From Massilia phosphatilytica (GTDB lineage Bacteria; Pseudomonadota; Gammaproteobacteria; Burkholderiales; Burkholderiaceae_D), in assembly GCF_002968015.1 (NCBI RefSeq), contig NZ_PUIP01000005.1, positions 1-64,000 of the forward strand: a stretch of 64,000 nucleotides of DNA, given 5' to 3'. Every line of letters starts with the position of its first letter. Position 1 is the stretch's first letter. Positions 28,788-36,026 of the stretch are shown piece after piece. The translations under genes were made by a program, and so were the position numbers. The notes beneath the pieces are model-generated. The model was not told the DNA's origin. It was given only the letters and a program-made list of their open reading frames with translations, and did no database searches.

Positions 28788-29798
28788 TCATTCGGCGAAT
28801 ACGTGTTTCAGGGCGTCCTGCGGCTCCGGGTACGGGCTGTTGCGACCGAACGCGAATGCGGATTCCACGCGGGCCGATGCTTTCATGCGCAGGTCGCGGT
28901 CCTGTGCATCGTCGATCAGGCCTTCCGCGCGCAGGCGCGCGCCGAGGCGCACGATCGGGTCGTCCTGGCGCAGCGCGGCGCTCTCGCCCTTCGGTCGGTA
29001 GGTTTCGGGGTCGCCCTGGAAGTGGCCGAAGTAGCGGTCCGTCTTGACTTCGATGAGCGTCGGGCCTTCGCCGCGGCGCGCGCGGGCGATGGCGGCACCG
29101 GCCGCCGCGTACACCTCGACGGCATCGTTGCGCTCGACGAGCACGCCGGGCATGCCGTAGGCGGCGCCGCGCACGGCGTTCGATGCCACGGACGTGGACA
29201 CGGATTTCTCCACCGAGATGCCGTACTTGTTGTCTTCGCAGACGAAGACGACCGGGAGCTTCCACACGGCGGCCAGGTTCAGCGCCTCGTGGAACGCGCC
29301 CTGATTGGCGGCACCTTCGCCGAAGAACGCGATGGCGACCCAATCCTTGCCCAGCTTGCGTGCGGCGAGCGCGGCGCCGCAGGCCTGCGGTGCGCTGGCG
29401 CCCACGATGCCGCTGCATGAAAACTTGGTCGGCACGTGGAACAAGTGCATGTGGCCGCCCTTGCCGCGGCCCAGGCCCGTGTCCTTGCCAAACATTTCGG
29501 CCGTCATCGCGTCGAGCGGCACGCCCTTGGCGATGGCGAAGTGGTGCGAGCGGTGCGCGCCGACGACGCTGTCGTCATCGCTCAAGTGCGCGCACACGCC
29601 GACGGCGACCGGCTCCTGGCCGGCCGCGAGGTGCATCTCGCCCGGCACGGGGCCGGCGCCGATGTCGAACGCGAGGCCCTTCTGGATCTTCGGGGGCAGC
29701 TTGCCCTCGAGGTAAACCTTCGCCATCGTTTCTTCGTACTCGCGGATCTCGATCATCTTCTCGTACATCCAGAGCAGGTGTTCCCGTGTCGGCTGCAT
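28788..29798 (-). CDS. acoA: TPP-dependent dehydrogenase E1, alpha subunit (AcoA-like)
   Basis: A 336-residue alpha subunit with the thiamine diphosphate motif starting GEGAANQGAFHEALN (160-174) and the conserved GKGGHMHLF. Start ATG 29798 has AAGGAGACAGCAAC ahead of it and lies 47 bp downstream of a sigma-54 promoter. Compared with acetoin-dehydrogenase alpha subunits as I recall them, residues 31-53 form a longer loop (KLPPKIQKGLAFDIGAGPVP) before the HLAAGQE motif, so the substrate may differ from acetoin. No dihydrolipoamide dehydrogenase (E3) gene is in the operon. Confidence 0.9.
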   Translation of the reverse strand: MQPTREHLLWMYEKMIEIREYEETMAKVYLEGKLPPKIQKGLAFDIGAGPVPGEMHLAAGQEPVAVGVCAHLSDDDSVVGAHRSHHFAIAKGVPLDAMTAEMFGKDTGLGRGKGGHMHLFHVPTKFSCSGIVGASAPQACGAALAARKLGKDWVAIAFFGEGAANQGAFHEALNLAAVWKLPVVFVCEDNKYGISVEKSVSTSVASNAVRGAAYGMPGVLVERNDAVEVYAAAGAAIARARRGEGPTLIEVKTDRYFGHFQGDPETYRPKGESAALRQDDPIVRLGARLRAEGLIDDAQDRDLRMKASARVESAFAFGRNSPYPEPQDALKHVFAE

Positions 29799-29844
29799 GT
29801 TGCTGTCTCCTTGTCTGTGGGTTGGTGCATGCACCTACCCCTTC

Positions 29845-29860
29845 AGCAAATTCGATGCCA
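29845..29860 (-). promoter_or_regulatory. Sigma-54 promoter of the dehydrogenase operon
   Basis: On the minus strand, TGGCAT-CGAAT-TTGCT keeps the invariant GG and GC with consensus spacing. The predicted transcript starts near 29834 and leaves a leader of roughly 36 nt before acoA. Confidence 0.8.
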
Positions 29861-29912
29861 TGCCGGTTTCCCCCGTCACGGCGGGCAAAAGCGCCCGTTT
29901 CGGGCCTGCGGA

Positions 29913-29961
29913 CGCGCCATCTGTCGCAGTCCGGGGCCGCCCGGCTGCGACATCTGTTTCA
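29913..29961. promoter_or_regulatory. Paired enhancer-binding sites between divergent sigma-54 promoters
   Basis: Read on the minus strand: TGCGACAGATGGCGCG (29913-29928) and TGAAACAGATGTCGCA (29946-29961), 33 bp apart centre to centre. They match the pair at 18692-18738; the longest shared run is CGCTGARACAGATGTCRC. They lie about 60-90 bp from the minus-strand promoter and 50-85 bp from the plus-strand promoter, so one bound activator could serve both. Confidence 0.75.
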
Positions 29962-30005
29962 GCGCGGACGGCCGCGCGCGGCTCTGCAAGAGTGAGCGTG
30001 CGCGG

Positions 30006-30021
30006 TGGCACCGTTTTTGCA
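30006..30021 (+). promoter_or_regulatory. Sigma-54 promoter of the porin/PQQ operon
   Basis: TGGCACC-GTTT-TTGCA matches the sigma-54 consensus at all key positions. Expected transcription start is near 30031, 33 nt before the porin ATG. Confidence 0.88.
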
Positions 30022-30063
30022 GAAGCGATTGACGCAGTACCTACAACAATCAATGGAGACGAC

Positions 30064-31266
30064 ATGAAAGAGACCTACAAGACCCGCACGCTGCTCGCGC
30101 TGCTGGCCTGCGCGGCCACGAGTGCTTCCCACGCGGCCGTCGAATTCGAGACGCCGGGCGGCTGGAAGCTCGGCACGGACGGCTGGATCATCGTGCAGGC
30201 CCACCGCCAGAACGGCGACGACGCCGGCACGACCGGCTTCCGGATGACCTCGGGCACGACCCCGAGCCTGTTCGCGTTCACCGTCACGTCGCCCGCGATC
30301 GACGGCATCACGTACAGCAGCCGCGTGGGCCTGTACATCAACTCGCAGTCTGGCGAAGGCAACTTCCGCAACGCGGGCAACGTCGGCAACACGGGCAGCA
30401 AATCGCTGGACCCGCGCGAGATGTGGGCGAAGGCGTCCGCTTCCTGGGGCGAGATCGTGATCGGCAAGGCGTACGGCATCTACCAGGCGGAGCCCGTGCT
30501 GGCCGATGCCTCCGTGCTGGCCGGCGGCCTGACCGGCTACGACGTCGCCAACACGACGAACGCGTTGGCCGCGAGCTTCAACGCGGGCTACATGTACACG
30601 AACTTCAACGCGGGCCTGCGCTACAACTCGCCGAAGACGGTGCCGCTGTCGTTCTCGGTGGCGGTGTACGACCCGAGCCAGATCCGCAACGTGTTCACGG
30701 GCGCCGGTGCGGACCAGACGAATTCCCCGCGCGTGGAAGGCGGCGTGTACTGGAACGAGCAGCTGGCGGGCGCAAAATTCAAGCTGTATGGCGACTTCAC
30801 GTGGCAGACGGCGCGCCACTGCACGGTAGCGGGCGGCGCCGCCTGCGCCCGCGACGACGTGCACACGCGCGGCGTCTCGGCTGGTACGACGGTCGACGTG
30901 GGCCCGCTGAACTTCCACCTGTCCGGCTTCAAGGCGGACGGCCTGGGCTCGGTGCTGATGCAGGACGTCGACGCGCTCGATGCCGCCGGCCGCGAACGCC
31001 GCAGCCGCGGCGGCTTCGCCCAGGTCGTGTGGCATGCGACGGATGCGCTGTCGCTGCGCTACAGCTACGGCCGCACGCGCATCGACGACACGGCCAGCAC
31101 GCCCGGCCACCTCGCGCGATCGAACATCGGCGGCGCCTATTACGCCGTGAATCCGCATGTGACGGTGTACGCCGAACTCGCGCGCTCGACGTTCTCGCTG
31201 AACCCCGTGTTCGCCCGGCCGACCAATACCCGCTACGCGACCCTCGGCGGCCGCTTCGTGTGGTGA
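30064..31266 (+). CDS. Gram-negative outer-membrane porin
   Basis: A 400-residue porin with a signal peptide ending near ASHAAVEF and alternating beta-strand sequence with aromatic girdles to a C-terminal Phe-Val-Trp, the usual terminal signal for outer-membrane insertion. The opening after cleavage (GGWKLGTDGWIIVQAHRQ) and the late motif RNIGGAYYAVNPHVTVYAELARS resemble general-porin (porin_4) proteins. First gene behind the best sigma-54 promoter in the window, with GGAG before ATG 30064; it presumably admits the substrate of the PQQ enzyme encoded next. Confidence 0.88.
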   Translation: MKETYKTRTLLALLACAATSASHAAVEFETPGGWKLGTDGWIIVQAHRQNGDDAGTTGFRMTSGTTPSLFAFTVTSPAIDGITYSSRVGLYINSQSGEGNFRNAGNVGNTGSKSLDPREMWAKASASWGEIVIGKAYGIYQAEPVLADASVLAGGLTGYDVANTTNALAASFNAGYMYTNFNAGLRYNSPKTVPLSFSVAVYDPSQIRNVFTGAGADQTNSPRVEGGVYWNEQLAGAKFKLYGDFTWQTARHCTVAGGAACARDDVHTRGVSAGTTVDVGPLNFHLSGFKADGLGSVLMQDVDALDAAGRERRSRGGFAQVVWHATDALSLRYSYGRTRIDDTASTPGHLARSNIGGAYYAVNPHVTVYAELARSTFSLNPVFARPTNTRYATLGGRFVW

Positions 31267-31295
31267 TCCATCCAACCCATTCCGAGGAATCCAAC

Positions 31296-32960
31296 ATGCA
31301 TCCGACCACCCGTTCCAACACGGCGGCCGCAGTCGCCGCGTTCCTGCTCGCCCTCTCCCTCGCGCAACCGTCGGCCGCCCGCGACGATGAGGACGCCGCC
31401 AACTGGACGCAGTACCACCGCACGTCGAACGCCTGGCGCTATTCGCCGCTGGACCAGATCACGACGCGCAACGTCAAGCAGCTGAAGCCCGTGTGGATCC
31501 ACCAGCCGGGCGACATCACGTCCGGCCTCGTCTCCACGCCCCTCGTCAAGGACGGCGTGCTGTACTACGTCGGCCCCAACAACCACGTGTTCGCGCTGGA
31601 CGGCGCCACCGGCAAGCCGCTGTGGCACTACCAGCCGAAGCTGGCCGCCGTCGCCTCCGAAAGTTTTTATGCGTCGCTGGGCCGCAGCCTGACGCTGGGC
31701 CACGGCCGCATCTATCTCGGCACGCTGGACGGGCGCTTCGTCGCCATCGACGACAAGACGGGCAAGGAAGTGTGGTCGACGCAGCTGACGGACCTGAAGA
31801 AGTGCTTCGGCTGCCTGTTCTCGTCCTCGCCGGTGCTGGCGGGCGACGTCCTGATCGGCGGCACGACGGGCGGCGACCAGGCGCAGCGCGGCAAGATCTA
31901 CGCCGTGAACGCCATCACGGGCGCGAAGATGTGGACCTTCGACACCATCCGCGACGACCCGGCCAGCTGGCCCGGCGACACGGGCGAAGTCGCGGGCGGC
32001 GGCGCGTGGATGCCGGGCACGTACGACGCGGCGTCGGACACGTTCTTCATCGGCACGAGCAATGCGGCGCCGGACTTCTACGGCGACGGCCGCAAGGGCG
32101 ACAACCTGTACACGGCCAGCCTGCTGGCGCTCGATCCGAAGACGGGCAAGCTGAAATGGCATCGCCAGGAAATCCCGCACGACACCTTCGACTACGACTC
32201 CACGTACGAGGCGCTGCTCCTCAAGAAGGATGGCAAGGACGTCGTCGTCCACCTGAACAAGAGCGGCTTCGTGTTCGTGATGGACAAGGCCGACGGCAAG
32301 CTGGAAAACGTGTGGCCGCTGAGCCAGACCTACAACTTCGTCAAGACGATCGATCCGAAGACGGGGGAACTCGTCGGCCGGCGCGAGATGCCGGTCGGGA
32401 AAGAGACGCTGCTGTGTCCCTACCTGCTCGGCACGCGCAGCTACAACGCGGGCGCGTACAACCCGAAGACGAAGCTGTGGTACACGAACGCGATGGAAGT
32501 CTGCCAGAACGTGATCCCGGCGAAGCAGGAGACGTCCGGCATGGGCATCGCGAGCCTGTACCTCGGTGTCGACAAGCTCGAGGCCGTGCCGCCGCCGGAC
32601 CGTCCCGCCGAAGGTCGCCTCGATGCGCGCGATCCGCTCACGGGCAAGCTGAAATGGAGCGTCAAGTATCCGGTCCCTGGCCTCGGCAGCGTGCTCACGA
32701 CGGGCGGTGGCCTCGTGTTCAATGGCGATCCGCAAGGCTTCGTGCACGCGTATGACGCCGACACGGGCGCGGAGCTGTGGAAGTTCCAGACCGGCTCCGG
32801 CATCCGCGGCGGCATCGTCAGCTATGCCGTGAACGGCAAGCAGTACATCGCCGTGCCAAGCGGCTGGGGCTCGCTGGCGCCCGGCTTCATGGCCTCTGCC
32901 TTCCCGGCCGTGAAGCAGCTGACGGGCGGCGCGTCAATGGTCGTGTTCGCGCTCGATTGA
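31296..32960 (+). CDS. PQQ-dependent alcohol dehydrogenase, lanthanide-type DYD motif
   Basis: A 554-residue periplasmic quinoprotein with a Sec signal (cleavage near PSAARDD) and eight-bladed W-motif repeats (for example LDGATGKPLW, DDKTGKEVW, DPKTGKLKWHR, DADTGAELWKF). The active site can be followed: Asn256 in TSNAAP, catalytic Asp299 and Asp301 in HDTFDYDS. Asp two residues after the catalytic Asp is the recognised mark of lanthanide-dependent (XoxF/PedH-type) enzymes; the other metal ligand, usually Glu, appears to be Asp194 (GGDQAQRG). The vicinal Cys-Cys of classical methanol dehydrogenases is missing. It is followed by cytochrome c and XoxJ-like genes. Confidence 0.92.
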   Translation: MHPTTRSNTAAAVAAFLLALSLAQPSAARDDEDAANWTQYHRTSNAWRYSPLDQITTRNVKQLKPVWIHQPGDITSGLVSTPLVKDGVLYYVGPNNHVFALDGATGKPLWHYQPKLAAVASESFYASLGRSLTLGHGRIYLGTLDGRFVAIDDKTGKEVWSTQLTDLKKCFGCLFSSSPVLAGDVLIGGTTGGDQAQRGKIYAVNAITGAKMWTFDTIRDDPASWPGDTGEVAGGGAWMPGTYDAASDTFFIGTSNAAPDFYGDGRKGDNLYTASLLALDPKTGKLKWHRQEIPHDTFDYDSTYEALLLKKDGKDVVVHLNKSGFVFVMDKADGKLENVWPLSQTYNFVKTIDPKTGELVGRREMPVGKETLLCPYLLGTRSYNAGAYNPKTKLWYTNAMEVCQNVIPAKQETSGMGIASLYLGVDKLEAVPPPDRPAEGRLDARDPLTGKLKWSVKYPVPGLGSVLTTGGGLVFNGDPQGFVHAYDADTGAELWKFQTGSGIRGGIVSYAVNGKQYIAVPSGWGSLAPGFMASAFPAVKQLTGGASMVVFALD

Positions 32961-33020
32961 TCTTTAACGCGGACGCCGCGCGCGCCCGCTTCACCCCTAT
33001 CGATAACCAAGGAGACTCCC

Positions 33021-33380
33021 ATGTTCAAACCCATCGCCTGCGCCCTCGCGGTCCAGCTGCTGTGCGCATCCGCCGCCATGGCCGTCGCGCCGACCATTTC
33101 CGGCCCCGCCAAGCCCGACCAGGCCATGATCGAGGCGGGCGCGAAACGCTTCACCCAGAGCTGCGTCTACTGCCACGGCAATGCCGGTTCGGGCGGCAAG
33201 GCAGCCCCGCTGCAGGGCCGCGACGACCTGACGAAGGACTACGTCGCGGAGACGATCGCCAACGGCAAGCAGCGCGGCGCCTTCAACATGCCGGCGTGGA
33301 AAGGCGCGTTCAACGAGCAGCAGATCCAGGAGCTCACCGCGTACATCCTGTCGCTGAAGAACGCCGGCGTGGCGAAATAG
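33021..33380 (+). CDS. Periplasmic c-type cytochrome (XoxG-like electron acceptor)
   Basis: A 119-residue monoheme cytochrome with a signal peptide (ending ASAAMA), the heme motif CVYCH at 48-52 and the probable axial Met90 in NMPAW. It lies 60 bp after the PQQ dehydrogenase with AAGGAGAC before ATG 33021 and should accept electrons from that enzyme, possibly also from the GMC dehydrogenase exported from the divergent operon. Confidence 0.92.
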   Translation: MFKPIACALAVQLLCASAAMAVAPTISGPAKPDQAMIEAGAKRFTQSCVYCHGNAGSGGKAAPLQGRDDLTKDYVAETIANGKQRGAFNMPAWKGAFNEQQIQELTAYILSLKNAGVAK

Positions 33381-33389
33381 GCGGCCATC

Positions 33390-34169
33390 ATGGCGCCTCT
33401 ACGCAAGCGTTGGATCATCGCGCTGGCCTGCCTGGCGACCGCCGCGCAGGCGCGCACCCTGCCGGAGATGACGGCGTCGAACGAATTCGTCATCTGCGCG
33501 GCGCCGGACGACCTGCCGTTCTCGCGGCGCGACGGCACGCCGTCCGGGCTGTACGTCGACCTGGGCCGCCTCGTGGCCGCGGACCTCGGCCTCGCCCTCG
33601 GCGTACGCTGGATCCCGCGCCGCGAGCTGGCGCACCGCGCGGGCTGCGACGCGATCATGGGCGCGGCCGTCGTCAAGGCCGAGCCCCCCGTGACATCATG
33701 GCGCAACGTGCCGACGATACCGTGGATGCGGGCCGGCGCCGTCGTGGTGGACACCGGTCGCGGTCCCGTGGCCACGCTGGATGCGCTGCGCAGCGGCCAC
33801 GTGGCCGTGCCGAGCGGCTCGTGGGCGCACCGCTGGCTCGACGCGCACGGCGTGCCCGTGTGGGTGCGGTTCCGGACGGATCCCGAGATCATCGACGCCG
33901 TGGTGCGGGGCGACGCGGACGCCGGCGTCGTGTCGGACGTGGCGGCGGGCTGGTATCGGCAGCAGGCCGGCGCCGCGCGGCTGCGCGTGCTGGACACGCT
34001 GCTCGATCCGGAGGAATTCGGGTTCGACGTGGCGATCGACCTGCTCGACACCGACGCCGCCACGCTGGCGCGCGTCAACGGCATCGTGCGTGCGCGCCTC
34101 GCCGACGGCGCGATCGCGGCGATCGGCACGCGCTACGGCGCGTACCGGCCGCCGGCCAGGCAGCGCTAG
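33390..34169 (+). CDS. Quinoprotein-associated periplasmic substrate-binding-like protein (XoxJ/MxaJ-like)
   Basis: A 259-residue protein of the extracellular solute-binding fold: signal peptide (ends ATAAQA), then FVICAAPDDLPFSRRDGTPSGLYVDLGRLVAADL, the standard start of MxaJ/XoxJ-type proteins, and a hinge region with GDADAGVVSDVAAGWY. In methylotrophs this protein works with the dehydrogenase and the cytochrome, probably in enzyme maturation, not transport. No ABC permease or ATPase is present here, which supports the accessory role. It starts 9 bp after the cytochrome gene. Confidence 0.85.
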   Translation: MAPLRKRWIIALACLATAAQARTLPEMTASNEFVICAAPDDLPFSRRDGTPSGLYVDLGRLVAADLGLALGVRWIPRRELAHRAGCDAIMGAAVVKAEPPVTSWRNVPTIPWMRAGAVVVDTGRGPVATLDALRSGHVAVPSGSWAHRWLDAHGVPVWVRFRTDPEIIDAVVRGDADAGVVSDVAAGWYRQQAGAARLRVLDTLLDPEEFGFDVAIDLLDTDAATLARVNGIVRARLADGAIAAIGTRYGAYRPPARQR

Positions 34170-34170
34170 C

Positions 34171-34971
34171 TCAGGTCTCGGAGTCTGCGCGCGCGGCCCG
34201 CACGCGCTTGCAGGCAGGCTCCTTGGGGCCGGCCGCCGCGCACACCCGCGCGCGGCACTGCTCCTCGCCGGCCGCGTTGTAGCGGCGGCACGCCTCCAGC
34301 TGTTCCGCCGGCGTCGCCTTGCCCCGCTTCGGTTCCATGTGGCCGATCAGGGCCGCCAGCAGGACGACGTCGCTGTCCTGCTCGCGCGCCGCGCCCGGCT
34401 TCGCCTTCGTCTTCTTGTCTTTCGCGGCCTCGCGCGTCCGTTCCTGCGCCTTGGCGTGCGCCGCCTTCGCATGCGCTTCCTTGCGTTCGGCCTTCTCGGC
34501 CTTCGCGGATTTCTCCGCCTTAGCCGCATGCTCCTTGTGCCGCACAGGTTCCGCCGGCGCGGCCATGTCGGCCAGCGGATTGGTCATCGGTTCGACCGGC
34601 GGCGCCGGCTCGTCGCGCAGGACGGCGACCGCGGGCGCCGGCGTGGCCGGTGCCGGCAGCGAGACCGGCGTCACGGGTGCGGCCGGTGCAGCGGGTGCCG
34701 CCGCGACCTGGACCGGCGCTGCGGCCGGCACGGCACGCTCGTCGCCACCGCCGAACAGGAACAATGCGCCCGCCACGGCGATCGCACCCGCGGCCGCGCC
34801 GCCCCACGCCAGCGCACGCGAACGGGGTTTCGGCGCTTGCGCCGCGGCTGCCTGCCCGGGCATGCCGTCCAGCGAACTGAGGATGCCCTGCCGGTCCTGT
34901 CCGGGCTGCTCTTCGGGCGAGAGCAGGCTGGGCCGGCCGCCACGGACCGGGCGATCGCCTTGATGTTGCAA
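34171..34971 (-). CDS. Membrane-anchored Lys/Ala-rich protein, unknown function
   Basis: A 266-residue protein: a polar N-terminal cytoplasmic segment (about 1-52) with PSLLSPEEQPGQDRQGILSSLDGMPG, one TM helix (about 53-72, AWGGAAAGAIAVAGALFLFGGG), a Pro/Ala linker, a highly charged Lys/Ala/Glu coiled-coil-like stretch (about 145-190) and a C-terminal region with three Cys (LEACRRYN, EEQCRARVCAA, EPACKR). The design resembles cell-envelope or septal-type linkers. It is convergent with the XoxJ-like gene (1-bp gap) and divergent from the M15 peptidase/T6SS genes. No family recognised. Confidence 0.75.
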   Translation of the reverse strand: MQHQGDRPVRGGRPSLLSPEEQPGQDRQGILSSLDGMPGQAAAAQAPKPRSRALAWGGAAAGAIAVAGALFLFGGGDERAVPAAAPVQVAAAPAAPAAPVTPVSLPAPATPAPAVAVLRDEPAPPVEPMTNPLADMAAPAEPVRHKEHAAKAEKSAKAEKAERKEAHAKAAHAKAQERTREAAKDKKTKAKPGAAREQDSDVVLLAALIGHMEPKRGKATPAEQLEACRRYNAAGEEQCRARVCAAAGPKEPACKRVRAARADSET

Positions 34972-35037
34972 ATCAGCTCCTTAAAAAAGTTTGCATTACT
35001 TTACAAGAATCAAGACAATTGTGCCTCTATTTTGCTT

Positions 35038-35055
35038 TTAATCGTGCGCGATTAA
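35038..35055. promoter_or_regulatory. 18-bp palindrome in the AT-rich region upstream of the M15/T6SS genes
   Basis: TTAATCG-TGCG-CGATTAA is a perfect 7-bp-arm inverted repeat in the AT-rich 199-bp gap between the K/A-rich protein gene and the M15 peptidase gene. Part of it (AATCGTGCGCG) recurs near 35084-35094. It could be an operator for the T6SS unit or for the divergent gene; there is also AT-rich promoter-like sequence (TTTATACTTT near 35113). Confidence 0.45.
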
Positions 35056-35170
35056 CACAATTGGTGAGTTTTTGCGTTTTTTCAATCGTGCGCGGGTTTG
35101 TCGCTTACCGGATTTATACTTTCGGGAAATATTTCTTCGACAACAATGTGAACAACTTCCGGAGAGTGCG

Positions 35171-36010
35171 GTGTGGGTGTTGGCAGTGACGGTGTATTTC
35201 GTGTTGGCGTGCGCGATCAGCTGGATGGTGCTGTTCCCGGCCGGCCGCGAGTTCGTGCTGAACGCGCTGGCGGGGGCCGGGCAGCGGCTCGGGCGGCGCG
35301 CGGGCGCGCTCGCGCAGCAGCGTCTGCGCGACGCGGATGCGCTGGCCGCGAACGGCCGCGCGACAGCGGGCAGCCTGGCTGGTTTCGTGCGGCGCCACTG
35401 GATCGCCTGCACGTGCGGCGCGGCGCTCGTCTGCCTGCCCCCGCTGGCCGCGCTGCTGCTCGCGGAACGGCCCATGTTGAACGGCTACGAGTCGACGGAG
35501 CGCCCCATGAACACGCAGGTCGCCGACCTGCTGCAGGGCGAGCAGCTCGTGCCGCCGCCTCCGCTGCCGCCGCTCGTGTTCGCGACGGCCGAAGTGGCGC
35601 AGGAACGGCCGCTGCTCGCGTCGGCCAGCCGCGACTGGGCCATGCTGAACGCCGACTACACGCAGCGCCTGTTGACGGTCTTCCGGATCATGAAGGAGCG
35701 CCATGGCTACGAGATGGCGATCCTGGAAGGCTATCGCAGCGCCGCCCGCCAGGATGCGCTGGCCGCGCTGGGGCCGGGCGTCACGAACGCGCGCTCGTGG
35801 CAGAGCTGGCACCAGTACGGCCTCGCCGCGGATTGCGCATTCGTCCGCGACGGCAAGCTCGTGATCTCGGAAAAGGATCCATGGGCGATGCGCGGCTACC
35901 AGTTGTACGGCCAGGTGGCCGAATCCGTCGGCCTCACGTGGGGCGGACGCTGGAAAATGATGGACTTCGGGCATACGGAACTGCGCCTGCCCGGCGTCAT
36001 GAAGCATTAA
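35171..36010 (+). CDS. M15-family peptidoglycan peptidase, membrane anchored
   Basis: A 279-residue protein starting at GTG 35171 (GGAG 6 nt upstream), with an N-terminal TM helix (WVLAVTVYFVLACAISWMVLF), a second hydrophobic stretch (about 75-97) and a periplasmic VanY/CwlK-like metallopeptidase domain. Zinc-site motifs are intact: His214-x-x-Gly-x-Ala-x-Asp221 in SWHQYGLAADCAF and the second His268 in MDFGHTEL. It should cleave D-Ala-D-Ala or L-Ala-D-Glu bonds in peptidoglycan. It lies 16 bp before tssM on the same strand, suggesting a job in opening the cell wall for the T6SS, as TagX does in Acinetobacter. Confidence 0.85.
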   Translation: MWVLAVTVYFVLACAISWMVLFPAGREFVLNALAGAGQRLGRRAGALAQQRLRDADALAANGRATAGSLAGFVRRHWIACTCGAALVCLPPLAALLLAERPMLNGYESTERPMNTQVADLLQGEQLVPPPPLPPLVFATAEVAQERPLLASASRDWAMLNADYTQRLLTVFRIMKERHGYEMAILEGYRSAARQDALAALGPGVTNARSWQSWHQYGLAADCAFVRDGKLVISEKDPWAMRGYQLYGQVAESVGLTWGGRWKMMDFGHTELRLPGVMKH

Positions 36011-36026
36011 TCACTCTCTCGTCATC

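Noticed and set aside
32990-33008. CTATCGATAACC before the cytochrome c gene as a LacI operator
   Set aside because: It matches only half of the symmetric site and lies in a 60-bp intra-operon gap; similar ATCGATA strings occur elsewhere, so it is probably chance.
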